Below, in pieces: positions 19,255 to 28,286 of a stretch of DNA of 64,000 nt. The first letter of the stretch is position 1. Each line of letters starts with the position of its first letter. Under the pieces are notes generated by a model. That model worked only from the letters and a program-made list of their open reading frames with translations, did not search any database and was not told the origin of the DNA. The position numbers and the translations under genes were made by a program. Origin of the DNA: Cytophaga aurantiaca DSM 3654 (GTDB lineage Bacteria > Bacteroidota > Bacteroidia > Cytophagales > Cytophagaceae); assembly GCF_000379725.1 (NCBI RefSeq), contig NZ_KB903632.1:221387-285386 (forward strand), written 5' to 3'.

Positions 19255-21725
19255 TAGATTTTTTTCTTACGAGTGATGTATTTGTATTTAAATTTTTTCC
19301 AGGCACTTTTCCTCGTTGATTCTTCATACCCATAATAGCCATTATCCTGACCATAATAATAGCCCATACCGTAACTATAATAATTCTTATAATCGCGTTT
19401 GGCATCATTTAAAACGATCCCTAAATTTTTCATATTTCCTGCACGATAGAAATCATCAATGATGTAGAGCGACTGTTTTACCGTAACACCTTGACGGACG
19501 ATATACAGGGAAATATCAATATTACGTACCACATTCAGATAATCGACAACCAGACCTACTGGAGGACTATCCAGTATAATAATATCGTAATTTTTTTTCA
19601 GATATTCCAGCAGTTCATCCATACGTTTACTGCTTAGTAATTCTGATGGATTTGGAGGAATAACACCTGATGGTATAAAGAAAAGATTTTCATTTAACGC
19701 TGTAGGATAAATAATATCCTTAATGGATCTCATCCCAGCCAGATAATTGGATAAACCTGCATCTTTGTTTTCAAAGATCTCTTTATCAATACGCGGTTTA
19801 CGCAAATCCATCCCAACCAATACAACTTTTTTTCCTCCAATGGCATAGATGGATGCAAGATTTAGCGCAACAAATGTTTTCCCTTCTCCAGATACGAACG
19901 AAGTAACACCAATAACTAAACCCGTTGTTTGTTTATTCAAAAATTCAATATTTACTTTAATGGATCGGAACGACTCGGACAAACCCGATTTAGGACTGTC
20001 CAATACATTTTTACCATCATTCTCTTCATTGTGTACGACAGAACCTAAGAATGGTACCTTCGTGTATTCTTCTACCTCTTCTTTGGTATATATTTTATTA
20101 TCGAGATAATACAATACCAATGTAATGATGATGGGAATTAATAATCCTAAAAATATACCTGCGATATACAATGATTTTACATTGGGAGATATTTTTCTTG
20201 CATCGTATTTTGTTGCCATATCGATCACCTTATTATCAGGCGTACTGGAAGCCTTGGCAATGCTGGCCTCTGCTCTTTTTTGAAGCAGGTAACTGTAGAT
20301 TTCATCATTCACATTAAACTTACGTTCAATGTTTATAAATTCTCTTTCAACAACGGGAAGACGTCCCAAACTAGATTGAATGCTTGCTATATTCCTATCC
20401 AGTTCCTTTAACGTAATTACAGAAACTTTATTCAGGTTATTTAAATTTTCAATTAACGCATCTTTTGTATACTTGATCTTACTATCCAGATTTGCAACAA
20501 ACGGATTGTTACTAGACGGATTATTTTTCGTCAGCGCCTGTTTTTCATTTGCAAGGGTAAGCAATTCGCCGATCAAACGATTTAAGGTTACATCATTGAT
20601 ATCTAATGTGGATGGCACAACAAGGGCTGTATAATCCTTTTCTGCGGAAGTATAATCACGCAAATACTGATAATACTTTTGTCGGATTAGTAAATGTGCG
20701 CGTTCTGATTCTAAGCTTTTTAATGCTTCGTAATCTACTGCAGCTTCGGAACTGATGTTCATTACTTTATTTTTCGAACGGAAACTTTCCAGATCGTTTT
20801 CAATTACATTCAATGAGTCTTTAATGATGCGTAATTGAAAATCTATAAAACTGATCGTATTGGAAGCGATCTGATTTTTTTCATCCAGCCCGTTTTGGAT
20901 ATACACGCGACTCAGCATGTTTGCAAAATCAACAATTTTATCCACGTTCGCTCCTTTAACAGATACCTGTAGAATAGACGCCTTTTTATTAATTTGAGAC
21001 ACATCAATTTTTCTCCATTCTCTGGCTAATGATGCTTTATCATTAAAAATAAAATAATATCCGTTTTCTGTATTTATTGGAATGGATAATGTAGTATCTC
21101 TATATACTGTAAATTTACTTTCGCCCAAGGTAATAGGAACACCATATGTAGCCGTTTTACTTTCACTTTTGATCGTAATTCCTTCTACTACTTTCTCCGT
21201 TAGAATATTATATATGTTTGCCCTGGTTGCAGCTTCTATCCAGATGCTAAACGTTGTTTCACTTGTTGGCTTTAAATAAATTTTAGTATTGATAAACTGC
21301 GGAGACAATGAGTCGGGCACTACATAATAAAAATTATTCGGATATGATTCAACATCTTTGATTGATCCCATATGAAAATAAGAATAATCAAAATTCAATT
21401 GTTCAATGGTTTTGTAAACCACGCTTGTCGATTTCATTACAAAAATTTCATTCTCGAGATTGCGGAATGGCTGAAACATATTCATTCCGGAAATAATATC
21501 ACCGGAAGAGCCTAATGATTCACTGGATTTATCTTTAATAAAAACTTTTGTAGATACACTGTATACTGGAATTGCATACTTCAAATAAACATATACGGTT
21601 GCTAAAGCAATAGCCAGGGATAAAATAAAAATATACCAACGTCTTTGCCCTATTTTATAGATTTTATAAAAATCAATAATTTTCTCTTGATGTGTATCTG
21701 CAAAATTATTCTGTGCGTTTTCCAT
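19254..21725 (-). CDS. wzc: Wzc-like polysaccharide co-polymerase / BY-kinase
   Basis: An 823-residue PCP-2a protein of the inner membrane. It has a TM helix at about 30-50, a long periplasmic coiled-coil-rich region, a second TM at about 518-540, then a cytoplasmic BY-kinase domain. That domain carries Walker A SGEGKT (612-617), A' VLVGMDLRKP (635-644) and Walker B IIILDSPP (715-722). The C-terminal tail is very rich in tyrosine (about 782-800), the expected autophosphorylation cluster. It controls chain length and connects to the outer-membrane export protein encoded 5 bases upstream. A paralogue at 45425-47842 lacks the dense tail. Confidence 0.93.
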   Translation of the reverse strand: MENAQNNFADTHQEKIIDFYKIYKIGQRRWYIFILSLAIALATVYVYLKYAIPVYSVSTKVFIKDKSSESLGSSGDIISGMNMFQPFRNLENEIFVMKSTSVVYKTIEQLNFDYSYFHMGSIKDVESYPNNFYYVVPDSLSPQFINTKIYLKPTSETTFSIWIEAATRANIYNILTEKVVEGITIKSESKTATYGVPITLGESKFTVYRDTTLSIPINTENGYYFIFNDKASLAREWRKIDVSQINKKASILQVSVKGANVDKIVDFANMLSRVYIQNGLDEKNQIASNTISFIDFQLRIIKDSLNVIENDLESFRSKNKVMNISSEAAVDYEALKSLESERAHLLIRQKYYQYLRDYTSAEKDYTALVVPSTLDINDVTLNRLIGELLTLANEKQALTKNNPSSNNPFVANLDSKIKYTKDALIENLNNLNKVSVITLKELDRNIASIQSSLGRLPVVEREFINIERKFNVNDEIYSYLLQKRAEASIAKASSTPDNKVIDMATKYDARKISPNVKSLYIAGIFLGLLIPIIITLVLYYLDNKIYTKEEVEEYTKVPFLGSVVHNEENDGKNVLDSPKSGLSESFRSIKVNIEFLNKQTTGLVIGVTSFVSGEGKTFVALNLASIYAIGGKKVVLVGMDLRKPRIDKEIFENKDAGLSNYLAGMRSIKDIIYPTALNENLFFIPSGVIPPNPSELLSSKRMDELLEYLKKNYDIIILDSPPVGLVVDYLNVVRNIDISLYIVRQGVTVKQSLYIIDDFYRAGNMKNLGIVLNDAKRDYKNYYSYGMGYYYGQDNGYYGYEESTRKSAWKKFKYKYITRKKKI

Positions 21726-21730
21726 TAAGA

Positions 21731-22507
21731 TTATTTATTCAAATAGGTTAAAATTAAAACTAACGCAGAGATCCCTGCAAATGCAATAGATAAGTTGGTT
21801 AAGTTAAATTTAGAAGCAAGTGTTCTAGTGGGTGGTACATACACAATATCATTGGGTTGTAAAAAATAATAAGGAGAATGCACCACATTGACATCATTCA
21901 GATTTAATATGCCCCTTTCAAAAGAGCCATCTAAGTGCTGACGAATAACTTCTATCTGAGAACGTTTACCTGTAAGGGTTAAGTCACCAACAGACGCCAA
22001 TGCTTCCAGGATACTTACGCGTTCATTTGAAAAATATGCATCTCCGGGTCTTGTTACTTCACCCAAAACAGCAACTTTAAAACTGGCAAATTTAACAATA
22101 ACTGTTGACGGAGAAACCATCGCATTCACCTGTTGTGTTACATCCGCTCTGACTTCATTCAACGTTTTGCCTTTTGCTTCGATATCACCTAAAATAGGTA
22201 ATTCTACGTATCCGCTATCATTTACCAAATACCCTTGAATGTATAAATTTCCCGGAGTAACCTGCACATTACCTCCTGAAGTCCCCATATCGGTGTTGAA
22301 GAATGCGCTCAAACGTGGATCAACACTGATAATTTTGATATAAAGAATATCCCCCGGTCTTAATTGATAGTATTTAATAGGATTGCTAAAACTATCGGTT
22401 GAAGATGTAGTTATATCCCCGTGAAAATACGTCTGCTTTTTAATGCTGATACAAGATGCCGCAAGAAGAAAAAGGGTTAGTATTAAAAATAAATGAAGTT
22501 TTCCCAC
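21731..22507 (-). CDS. wza: Wza-like outer-membrane polysaccharide export lipoprotein
   Basis: A 258-residue protein with a lipoprotein signal peptide (lipobox LAASC, Cys19), a polysaccharide export domain beginning near residue 50 (YQLRPGDILYIKI) and SLBB-like segments (VAVLGEVTRPGDAYF, about 148-162). It ends in a hydrophobic C-terminal helix. It would form the secretion channel with the Wzc-like protein. It is the first gene of the 22-kb minus-strand cluster, so a promoter should lie in 22508-22997. The second copy at 47852-48628 has the same length. Confidence 0.9.
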   Translation of the reverse strand: MGKLHLFLILTLFLLAASCISIKKQTYFHGDITTSSTDSFSNPIKYYQLRPGDILYIKIISVDPRLSAFFNTDMGTSGGNVQVTPGNLYIQGYLVNDSGYVELPILGDIEAKGKTLNEVRADVTQQVNAMVSPSTVIVKFASFKVAVLGEVTRPGDAYFSNERVSILEALASVGDLTLTGKRSQIEVIRQHLDGSFERGILNLNDVNVVHSPYYFLQPNDIVYVPPTRTLASKFNLTNLSIAFAGISALVLILTYLNK

Positions 22508-22997
22508 TATAATGTTAAGTATGTTTAGTTATAACAATATTACACTATTTTCAATCTATAAAAAATTATATTAGGGATTTATACATTTTTTTTAATTACT
22601 CTTTTTTAAACAAACCCAATAGCAATATTTCATCCTATTTTATATAAATATAATTTAATTATTAAGACTCAAAAGAAAATCAAAGCCGATTTAAGAACTG
22701 CTTTAAGCACGCATCCATTACCTGGAAACTATCTGGATAGAAATAAATTAGCAAATTTGTTGAGTTAAAACATGAAATAGTCCAGTTTTAACAACTCCGA
22801 TTATCCTTCTTATTTCAAGGAAAATCAATATTCAAAAACTCATATTTAAATAGGAAACTTCAATATGGTTTTTTAAGAACTTATTAGATTTATGCAAGCA
22901 TTCAAAAAATCACCATTACACGCTTATCTCATCGTGTTGCTGACCTAAAAATCTATTCTGCCAGACTTAATCTTTTACTTTTTTCGGAATATTACTA
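22508..22997. other. 490-base intergenic region upstream of the first wza
   Basis: AT-rich with no ORF of note. Only a weak -7-like box (TAATATTG on the minus strand, 22535-22542, one mismatch to TAnnTTTG) is visible before wza, without a convincing -33 partner. I see no strong terminator for the glycosyltransferase gene that ends at 22998. It probably carries the promoter of the first locus. Confidence 0.4.
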
Positions 22998-24089
22998 TCA
23001 GATTTTCTTTGAAGAACCCTTCAGAATTGTTTCTATTTTAAAGAGAAAATTTTCGGGATTGAAACGCTTTTGAGCGGCTTGAGCTGTTACCAATAAACTA
23101 TTATCCAACTCAGGTAATTGTTTCGTTACATGAACGAGTGAATCGGCAAGAGCAGAAACATTCTGCGCTTCGGTTTTAAAAAATGAATCATAGCCACTGA
23201 TATCTGCAATACCTCCCTGATGAGTCGATACAACAACATTACCTGTTACATATGCTTCAATGATGCTTAAAGGCTGCCCCTCCATGATGTACCATGTTGG
23301 CAATACAAATACATCCGACCAATACAACAGCTCTTTTTTCTTTTCAAAATCTGCTAAGCCAAAAAAATGTACGCTGTCTCCTAATTCATTTACTTTTTGT
23401 TGAAGTGTATCGTGGATACCTTTTTCCAAACCACCGGCAATTGCTACCTCAAACAAGATCTCTTTATCTTTTAAGATACGTAATGCATCCAAAAAATCCA
23501 GTATGCCTTTACCCAACATAAGATTACTTAAAAATAAAAACCGCGTTTTCTCATTCTTACTGCGTTCTGTACTTTTCCCAATCAAACGTGGATCATAAAA
23601 ATTCTCTACGACTTCTACATTCGCTTTAGGAAAGGTTTCCTTCAAGTCATTCGAAAGGCCTGTAGATAGAGCTATGACAGTCTTACTCCCTTGTAATAAA
23701 TTTTTAAACAACTGTTTTTTGGAAGCGCTCATTTTTTCATAAGCCTTGCAAACATAACCTCCATGAATATGCAAAATATAGGGTATACCCATCAACCTGC
23801 ATAAAACAATAAACGGCGAATATTTAACAAGTCCCCAAAATGTTTGTCCAATAGCCATATACACGACTGACTTACCCAATACTTTCAGGATGTGCTTATA
23901 AATGCTTAGGAACGTGATGATCTTTGATAAACTTATCTTATCTCCTTGTCTGGATGCAATCAAGCCGGTTTCTGTATTAATATAGGATACTTTTTCGCCT
24001 TTGGAAATTAACCATTTATATAAAAAATCATTGCTTACGGTTACCCCATTTACTGCAGGCGGGAAAGGCCCTATCATTAATATTTTCAT
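22998..24089 (-). CDS. Glycosyltransferase family 4 (GT-B)
   Basis: A 363-residue GT4 enzyme. The N-terminus has the classic GPFPPAVNGVTVSN acceptor loop (residues 7-20), HIHGGY is at 107-112, the donor domain starts at RFLFLSNLMLGKG near 183, and EX7E is Glu270/Glu278. It stands apart, with 269 bases upstream and 490 downstream, so it may have its own promoter. A TAATTTTG box lies at 24109-24116 just upstream. Confidence 0.88.
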   Translation of the reverse strand: MKILMIGPFPPAVNGVTVSNDFLYKWLISKGEKVSYINTETGLIASRQGDKISLSKIITFLSIYKHILKVLGKSVVYMAIGQTFWGLVKYSPFIVLCRLMGIPYILHIHGGYVCKAYEKMSASKKQLFKNLLQGSKTVIALSTGLSNDLKETFPKANVEVVENFYDPRLIGKSTERSKNEKTRFLFLSNLMLGKGILDFLDALRILKDKEILFEVAIAGGLEKGIHDTLQQKVNELGDSVHFFGLADFEKKKELLYWSDVFVLPTWYIMEGQPLSIIEAYVTGNVVVSTHQGGIADISGYDSFFKTEAQNVSALADSLVHVTKQLPELDNSLLVTAQAAQKRFNPENFLFKIETILKGSSKKI

Positions 24090-24108
24090 GTACCACTCGA
24101 ACTGATCC

Positions 24109-24116
24109 CAAAATTA
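24109..24116 (-). promoter_or_regulatory. Candidate -7 promoter box
   Basis: The minus strand reads TAATTTTG, an exact match to the Bacteroidota -7 consensus TAnnTTTG, about 20 bases before the ATG at 24089. No properly spaced TTG -33 element is seen, so support is limited to one element and position. Confidence 0.25.
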
Positions 24117-24358
24117 AACAATTATTAAGAAAAAGGATACCGCTCAAAAAGTTAAAAAATAAAATTTGTATTGAAAACCTATGCAACTATTGCTAAGGTC
24201 TGAACGTGAGCGCTAAGGATTCAACAAGCGTATCAAAATGAAATTAGTGACATTTATCATTAAAATCTTCCAAATGAGTGAGTCTGCTATACCTGAATTA
24301 CATACATAAGAGAGTATTTCTATGGATCTTCGAATTAGTTGCACATGCGGAGCAGAGC

Positions 24359-25438
24359 TTAATCCGTAATCCCCTTCACATGGTTTGCCCATGTTTCCGG
24401 AGTCAAACGTGCAACAAGCATCTTTGAATGATTACCAAATTGCACTACTTCATCTGCATTCAGATTGGCAAATTTATTCAATGCATTGGTACAATCAAGT
24501 AGATGTTCTGCATTAAACGAAAACCCATTTTTATTCGGCTCTAATAATTCTGGCAGGCATCCGCATTGATCAGATAGTATAACAGGCAATCCGGCTGCCA
24601 TGGCTTCGTTTACGACCAGGCCCCAGGGTTCGAACGTACTTGCTAATACAAATGCAGCAGACTCCGCATATAACTCAGGAAGGGCTTTATAGTTAACCCA
24701 GCCCGACAATTCTACTTTCTCTTGTAAGTGCTCTTTGTGTATATATTCTTTTAGCGATGCCTTCAAGGGACCATCTCCTACTATTTTTAATACATAGTGT
24801 TTTATCAGATCAGATGCTGCAAACGCTTTTATTAATACCAATAAATTTTTCTCTTCGCTGTAACGTGCTACACAAATGATCTGTTTTTTATCCTGCACCC
24901 TGCCGATATTTTCATGCGTAGCAAAATGTGCATTATCTACTACACTATAGCCTTGAATGATCTTAGCCGGATCAATGAAATAATTTTGAGTAAAATGTTG
25001 ATAGGCTCTTGCTCCGGAAACAAAGAAATAATCTCCTAGGAATTTCAACAGGTAGGATTTCAAACGGTCTTTTACTTTCCCGCGCGAATACCATGACTCT
25101 GAAAATATAAGCGTACGTACACCAACTAACTTTGCATACAATAAAAACAAATGGTACTCACTCCGCCCGTATGGCATCGCCACGAAACCTATATCATTCG
25201 CTTTAATGATTTTTCTGAATGCTTTAAATCGTCCGATAAGATCTTTCTGTTCTACAGGTAGATTTGACAACAGCGTGTGGGTTGAATTGGCAACACTATC
25301 CCATTTATAGAGCGCATCTGAACCTGCAAGATCTGCGGTATATACAGCACCTTTGAATACCTTTTCACATGCTTTCACGCGTGCTAAATGATAATCTCCG
25401 ATTCGATCCCAAACAAGTAAAATGGACTGCTTTTTCAT
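24359..25438 (-). CDS. Glycosyltransferase family 4 (GT-B)
   Basis: A 359-residue GT4 enzyme. It has a short N-terminal domain with IGDYHLARVKA (13-23), FSESWYSRGK at about 112-121, a donor domain starting IICVARYSEEKN (187-198), GDGP near 221 and EX7E at Glu270/Glu278 (STFEPWGLVVNEAM). It belongs to the same minus-strand group as the split glycosyltransferase just upstream, from which 117 bases of AT-rich spacer separate it. Function in glycan assembly; sugar unknown. Confidence 0.86.
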   Translation of the reverse strand: MKKQSILLVWDRIGDYHLARVKACEKVFKGAVYTADLAGSDALYKWDSVANSTHTLLSNLPVEQKDLIGRFKAFRKIIKANDIGFVAMPYGRSEYHLFLLYAKLVGVRTLIFSESWYSRGKVKDRLKSYLLKFLGDYFFVSGARAYQHFTQNYFIDPAKIIQGYSVVDNAHFATHENIGRVQDKKQIICVARYSEEKNLLVLIKAFAASDLIKHYVLKIVGDGPLKASLKEYIHKEHLQEKVELSGWVNYKALPELYAESAAFVLASTFEPWGLVVNEAMAAGLPVILSDQCGCLPELLEPNKNGFSFNAEHLLDCTNALNKFANLNADEVVQFGNHSKMLVARLTPETWANHVKGITD

Positions 25439-25555
25439 ACTGTTCTTATATTATCACAATCATTATCTGTTGTACACAATGTGGCTTTCCACCATCCTCG
25501 GTCAACCACCGATTGAATCCATTTATAATTTATAATTCAACGGACTGTTTACTGA

Positions 25556-26212
25556 CTACTGATCACTGTTTAGGATTTCAGAAAGCGCTGAAGCAAATGA
25601 TTCTGTTGAAAATGCTTGCACTCTGGACAAACATTGATTTGAATAGTTTGATAATACTTCCGTATTACTGAGTATTTCATTTAAAATATTCACCAGTGAA
25701 ACAGCGCCTGCATTTTCCATTATCCATCCGTTCTTACCATGTTCTACAACCGTTCCGCAAAATTTTGTTGCTATAACAGGCAGCTGCCAGGCCATTGCTT
25801 CCAATTGCGTTAAACCAAACCCGTCTGAAAAGGTTGGGAATAAAAAAACATCTGTTTGTTGATAAGCAATATCTACTTCTTCTCTTGTTAAAATACCTTT
25901 GTATTGAATATTGGGCAATGCAAATTCCGATGCATCCATTTCATTTCTACCAACAAAAATAAATTCGACCGGACAATCTGCCATTTGCTTTGCAGCTTCA
26001 ATCACAAGATGTATTCCTTTACGTACCGCTAAAGTCCCTAAAAACAAACAACGTAAAGGCCGTTGTTTTGTATAAGATGCTGGGTATGTTCTTTTAAAAT
26101 CAGTATGTTTTTTTTCAATGGTATAGGGCAACGGAATGACCTTGATCTTCGTTTCTTCAACACCTTGTTTTACGATGGCATTTTTACTCCACGCTGAATT
26201 TACAAAAATCAC
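25556..26212 (-). CDS. Split GT4, C-terminal (donor-binding) half
   Basis: A 218-codon frame from a GTG at 26212, in phase with the upstream half. It contains the whole nucleotide-sugar domain of a GT4 enzyme (LFLGTLAVRKG, FVGRNE, DX7E). If re-initiation occurs it could be made alone, but without the acceptor domain it should be inactive. The last residues and stop (about 25535-25570) run into an ACTGACTACTGATCACTG repeat-like string. Confidence 0.5.
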   Translation of the reverse strand: MIFVNSAWSKNAIVKQGVEETKIKVIPLPYTIEKKHTDFKRTYPASYTKQRPLRCLFLGTLAVRKGIHLVIEAAKQMADCPVEFIFVGRNEMDASEFALPNIQYKGILTREEVDIAYQQTDVFLFPTFSDGFGLTQLEAMAWQLPVIATKFCGTVVEHGKNGWIMENAGAVSLVNILNEILSNTEVLSNYSNQCLSRVQAFSTESFASALSEILNSDQ

Positions 26213-26218
26213 ATCTGA

Positions 26219-26776
26219 CTACTCGCACTCTCTTTTCCATTGATCCCAATACGATTGTGGAGCTCTTTGCCAGGTTGTTTCTACGGAGTATTTATTTATT
26301 AAATCAGCAACCAATTCTTCTTCTTCAATGCCGGGATCCATTTGATACAGCACCGTTTTAATACCTTTACTTTTGACATATTCAAAGCATTTGAGGGACG
26401 TATAGCTGATCCCTAGTATTACTTGTGGATCCGGAATTTCTTTTACTCTTTTGAGCGCTTCCGTCTCAAATTTTTGATCGCGCAGTATGGTTGATTTCCA
26501 GCTATACACATACTTAAGCCGAAGAAAGAATTCAAACAATAAAAAACTACTGCCGAACGAATACACACGTGCAGAAGGAATAGACGAACTGTACCTGCCT
26601 GCCAGTGATTTTATTGATGTAACGGGAATCAAGGAAAGCAATTTTCTCAGCCAGCCCGAACCGACCCAGGTATCCGTTATCAATGTACGCAATATACCCT
26701 TTTGCTCTAATGATTTAGGGATCAAATAATGAGCACGGGCGCCTATATGGATACAAATAACTTTAGGATTCTGCAC
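26219..26776 (-). CDS. Split GT4, N-terminal (acceptor) half
   Basis: 185 codons from ATG at 26776, ending at the TAG at 26219-26221. It opens with an IGARAHYLIPKSL element typical of the GT4 acceptor domain and stops at WKRECE, just before the helix that leads into the donor domain. Likely non-functional alone. Confidence 0.5.
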   Translation of the reverse strand: MQNPKVICIHIGARAHYLIPKSLEQKGILRTLITDTWVGSGWLRKLLSLIPVTSIKSLAGRYSSSIPSARVYSFGSSFLLFEFFLRLKYVYSWKSTILRDQKFETEALKRVKEIPDPQVILGISYTSLKCFEYVKSKGIKTVLYQMDPGIEEEELVADLINKYSVETTWQRAPQSYWDQWKRECE

Positions 26777-26928
26777 GTTATTTTTATTACATTAGATAAA
26801 TTTCTAATTACTAACTCAATTCCCTAATTTGTGTTTTCATAATTAGAGGAAAGATTTTATTTACCTATACAAATCCATATTCTTTTGAACATGGCAATTC
26901 ATATATCAAGTTCCTTATACTATTAAAC

Positions 26929-28281
26929 ATGTCATCAACTATCCAAGTTAAAAAAGATTACGTTAAGTTAAGTATACTGTGCATAACACTTTTGTTTACC
27001 TTAGTAATTTTCACATATAAACCATGGGTTGGTTCTAACCGTTCTCCAATTAAACATGATGTTTCAGGGTACTATTTATATTTACCTTCCATCCTTATTT
27101 ATCATGATGTTAATGCTGCTTTTTTATCCCAAAATCCTGAAATACTCCATGCAGGCAGATATACATATTCAAAGGAGGACAATACAGGATACATAAATAA
27201 ATACCCGATAGGTCTGGCTTTCGCATACCTTCCTTTTTTTCTGCTCGCTCATTTTGCATCCTTATTGTTTGGCTATACCGCTGATGGATATTCAACTTTG
27301 TATCTTATTGCTATGGCCTTTCACCCTATTTTATATTTGGGGATCGGCTTGCATTATCTGAGTAAAAGTTTGCGATTTTATTTTAATGATACAGCAATAA
27401 TACTAACGATCTGTGCACTAACACTGGGAACTAATTTGCTTTTCTATTCCACTTTTGCAGGCAATATGCCTCACGTATATTTATTTACCCTACTTTCAAT
27501 CATTATTTACTACTCAATCATCTGGCATAATAAACCTACATTAAAAAGTACTTTAATAGTATTCTTTTGTATCGGTTTATCAACAATTATACGCCCAACA
27601 GCGTTTCAATTTATTTTAATTCCACTCTTATACAATTACAAAAGCTTACTTACTCAACTTCAACTATTTCTCTCACAGTGGTTGAATATTTTAATAGGCC
27701 TTATCGTTTTTTCAATCATAGTTTCCACGTTATTTATTTACTGGAAATTAACAACCGGCTCTTATATTTATTATAGTTACAGAGATGAAAGATTTGATTT
27801 TCTGCACCCTCACATTATCGAAGTTTTGATAGGATTCAAAAAAGGGTTGTTTATATACACTCCAATATTGGTATTTGCATTGTTAGGATTAGGAAAATTT
27901 AAACAAAATGCGCCTCCCTTATTCATAGCATTTGTATGCTTTTTAATTACGTATATATACGTTACAGCTAGTTGGGGATGCTGGTGGTATGGTGGTTCCT
28001 TTGGAATGCGCGCATTGGTTGAAACATATGCAATTTTAGCGTTTCCAATGACTGCTTTTTTTGATTTCATTTTATCAAAAAAGTTTTTATTGAAAGTCGC
28101 CATTGGATTTGTCGCTTGTTTATTTGTATGCCTGAATGCATTTCAAAGTGCTCAATATTTGAAATCTGTCATTCATTTTGAAGGAATGAATTATAAGGCC
28201 TATTGCTTTGTTTTTGGAAAAATAAATTTATCAGAAACAGATAAAGCTAAGCTTTCTAAGTTGTTAGATGAAAATCCTTAA
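26929..28281 (+). CDS. Polytopic membrane protein, GT-C-like
   Basis: A 450-residue protein with about 11-13 membrane helices, on the opposite strand to its neighbours. The first periplasmic loop has a conserved-looking acidic residue (SPIKHDVSGYYLYLPS, Asp43), the layout of polyprenyl-phosphate-sugar-dependent GT-C transferases. A later loop has the WGCWWYGGSFGMR motif near 347-359. It may add a side-branch sugar outside the membrane. The exact family is not recognised; a general transporter is less likely. It converges with the polymerase gene, the stop codons lying 5 bases apart. Confidence 0.55.
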   Translation: MSSTIQVKKDYVKLSILCITLLFTLVIFTYKPWVGSNRSPIKHDVSGYYLYLPSILIYHDVNAAFLSQNPEILHAGRYTYSKEDNTGYINKYPIGLAFAYLPFFLLAHFASLLFGYTADGYSTLYLIAMAFHPILYLGIGLHYLSKSLRFYFNDTAIILTICALTLGTNLLFYSTFAGNMPHVYLFTLLSIIIYYSIIWHNKPTLKSTLIVFFCIGLSTIIRPTAFQFILIPLLYNYKSLLTQLQLFLSQWLNILIGLIVFSIIVSTLFIYWKLTTGSYIYYSYRDERFDFLHPHIIEVLIGFKKGLFIYTPILVFALLGLGKFKQNAPPLFIAFVCFLITYIYVTASWGCWWYGGSFGMRALVETYAILAFPMTAFFDFILSKKFLLKVAIGFVACLFVCLNAFQSAQYLKSVIHFEGMNYKAYCFVFGKINLSETDKAKLSKLLDENP

Positions 28282-28286
28282 AAATA

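Larger units (their letters stand above)
25556..26776 (-). pseudogene. Glycosyltransferase family 4 interrupted by an in-frame TAG
   Basis: The two reading frames here are one gene in one frame. 185 codons from ATG at 26776 run to TAG at 26219-26221. After it, the same frame continues Ser-Asp-Val-Ile-Phe-Val-Asn-Ser and on to a TAG stop at 25556-25558, giving 405 residues around the stop. The first part is the GT4 acceptor domain, and the second is the donor domain with FLGTLAVRKG and a DX7E variant of EX7E (DGFGLTQLE). The stop sits in the inter-domain linker where relatives usually have a residue such as Leu or Gln; one base change would restore it. Nonsense mutation, sequencing error or readthrough cannot be separated from sequence alone. 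Confidence 0.85.

Noticed and set aside
19193..19408. 71-codon minus-strand frame overlapping the end of wzc
   Set aside because: It is in a different frame from the wzc C-terminus and runs through the 19-bp hairpin; no domain or independent start signal.
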